Assembly: GCA_002320595.1 (NCBI GenBank)
Contig: DCKB01000069.1
Coordinates: forward strand, 1-14,078
DNA length: 14,078 nucleotides
Direction: 5' to 3'
Source: Christensenella sp. UBA1685
GTDB taxonomy: Bacteria; Bacillota; Clostridia; Christensenellales; CAG-138
Shown here: positions 13,993 to 14,078 of the stretch, piece after piece
Layout: every line of letters starts with the position of its first letter
How positions within the stretch are numbered: position 1 is the first letter of the stretch
The notes under the pieces: generated by a model
Database searches by the model: none
What the model was told of the DNA's origin: nothing
Seen by the model: only the letters and a program-made list of their open reading frames with translations
Made by a program: the position numbers and the translations under genes

Positions 13993-14078
13993 ATGAAGGA
14001 TTCGCACAAATCGGTTATTGTGAGTTTCGGAAAAACAACAAGGACCGAAAGGAAGTGCAAATCCCTCATGACAACTGT
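13993..14078 (+). CDS. Possible start of a rightward gene (partial, unidentified)
   Basis: From ATG 13993 the frame is open to the window edge (MKDSHKSVIVSFGKTTRTE..., 28 full codons). An in-frame ATG at 14068 (MTT...) with AAAGGAAG about 12 nt upstream is an alternative start, and may be the true one since 13993 has only AAGG directly abutting it. The upstream promoter supports a transcript here, but nothing in the visible residues identifies a family. Confidence 0.25.
   Translation, partial: MKDSHKSVIVSFGKTTRTERKCKSLMTT

Overview
The window is a chromosomal stretch of a GC-rich member of the Bacillota, most probably a clostridial gut-type lineage. The evidence is AGGAGG-type ribosome binding sites, frequent TTG starts, sigma-A-like promoters with 17-bp spacers, short GC hairpin terminators with T-runs, and Gram-positive-type gene content (PlsY, RarA, an AdhR-like MerR regulator). 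The order cannot be fixed from sequence reading alone. No rRNA, tRNA or CRISPR array was seen.

Layout from left to right. (1) Bases 1-206 hold the tail of an insertion sequence (C-terminal end of a DDE transposase), which stops at the T-run of the next operon's terminator. (2) Bases 205-4408 hold a leftward operon, rarA-tldD-tldE, with short stop/start overlaps: a replication-fork AAA+ ATPase followed by the two subunits of the TldD/TldE metalloprotease. (3) Bases 4380-4574 are a compact divergent control region. Two sigma-A-like promoters share their -35 region, and a third promoter has a 19-bp spacer carrying a perfect CTTAAAG-N4-CTTTAAG operator, the type bound by AdhR/NmlR-like MerR activators. 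(4) Bases 4574-5986 encode a MATE efflux transporter, whose terminator lies inside the convergent neighbour. (5) Bases 5993-7060 encode a secreted, cysteine-rich von Willebrand A-like protein with a degenerate metal site. (6) Bases 7061-7400 are non-coding and contain a hairpin cluster bounded by imperfect direct repeats. (7) Bases 7401-8165 (leftward) encode a TauE/SafE-type permease. (8) Bases 8309-11485 (rightward) encode a 1058-residue fusion of a PHP/zinc-ribbon nuclease-like domain (COG1379/EndoQ-like) to a UvrD/PcrA helicase, with two QLSLF sliding-clamp motifs. (9) Bases 11635-12099 encode a MerR regulator with the Cys54 and DYKCWYY signatures of the AdhR/NmlR group. (10) Bases 12244-13828 (leftward) hold plsY-gpsA, making glycerol-3-phosphate and starting phospholipid synthesis. 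(11) The right edge has a rightward promoter and the start of a possible further gene.

Two points stand out. The first is the nuclease-helicase fusion with a clamp-binding motif both at the domain junction and at the extreme C terminus, which looks like a self-contained, clamp-tethered DNA repair enzyme. The second is a likely regulatory link: the MerR regulator near 11.6 kb is of the class known to use exactly the operator seen in front of the MATE gene near 4.5 kb, suggesting an electrophile- or aldehyde-responsive efflux circuit. Operon membership, regulator-operator pairing and the substrates of both transporters are inferences.
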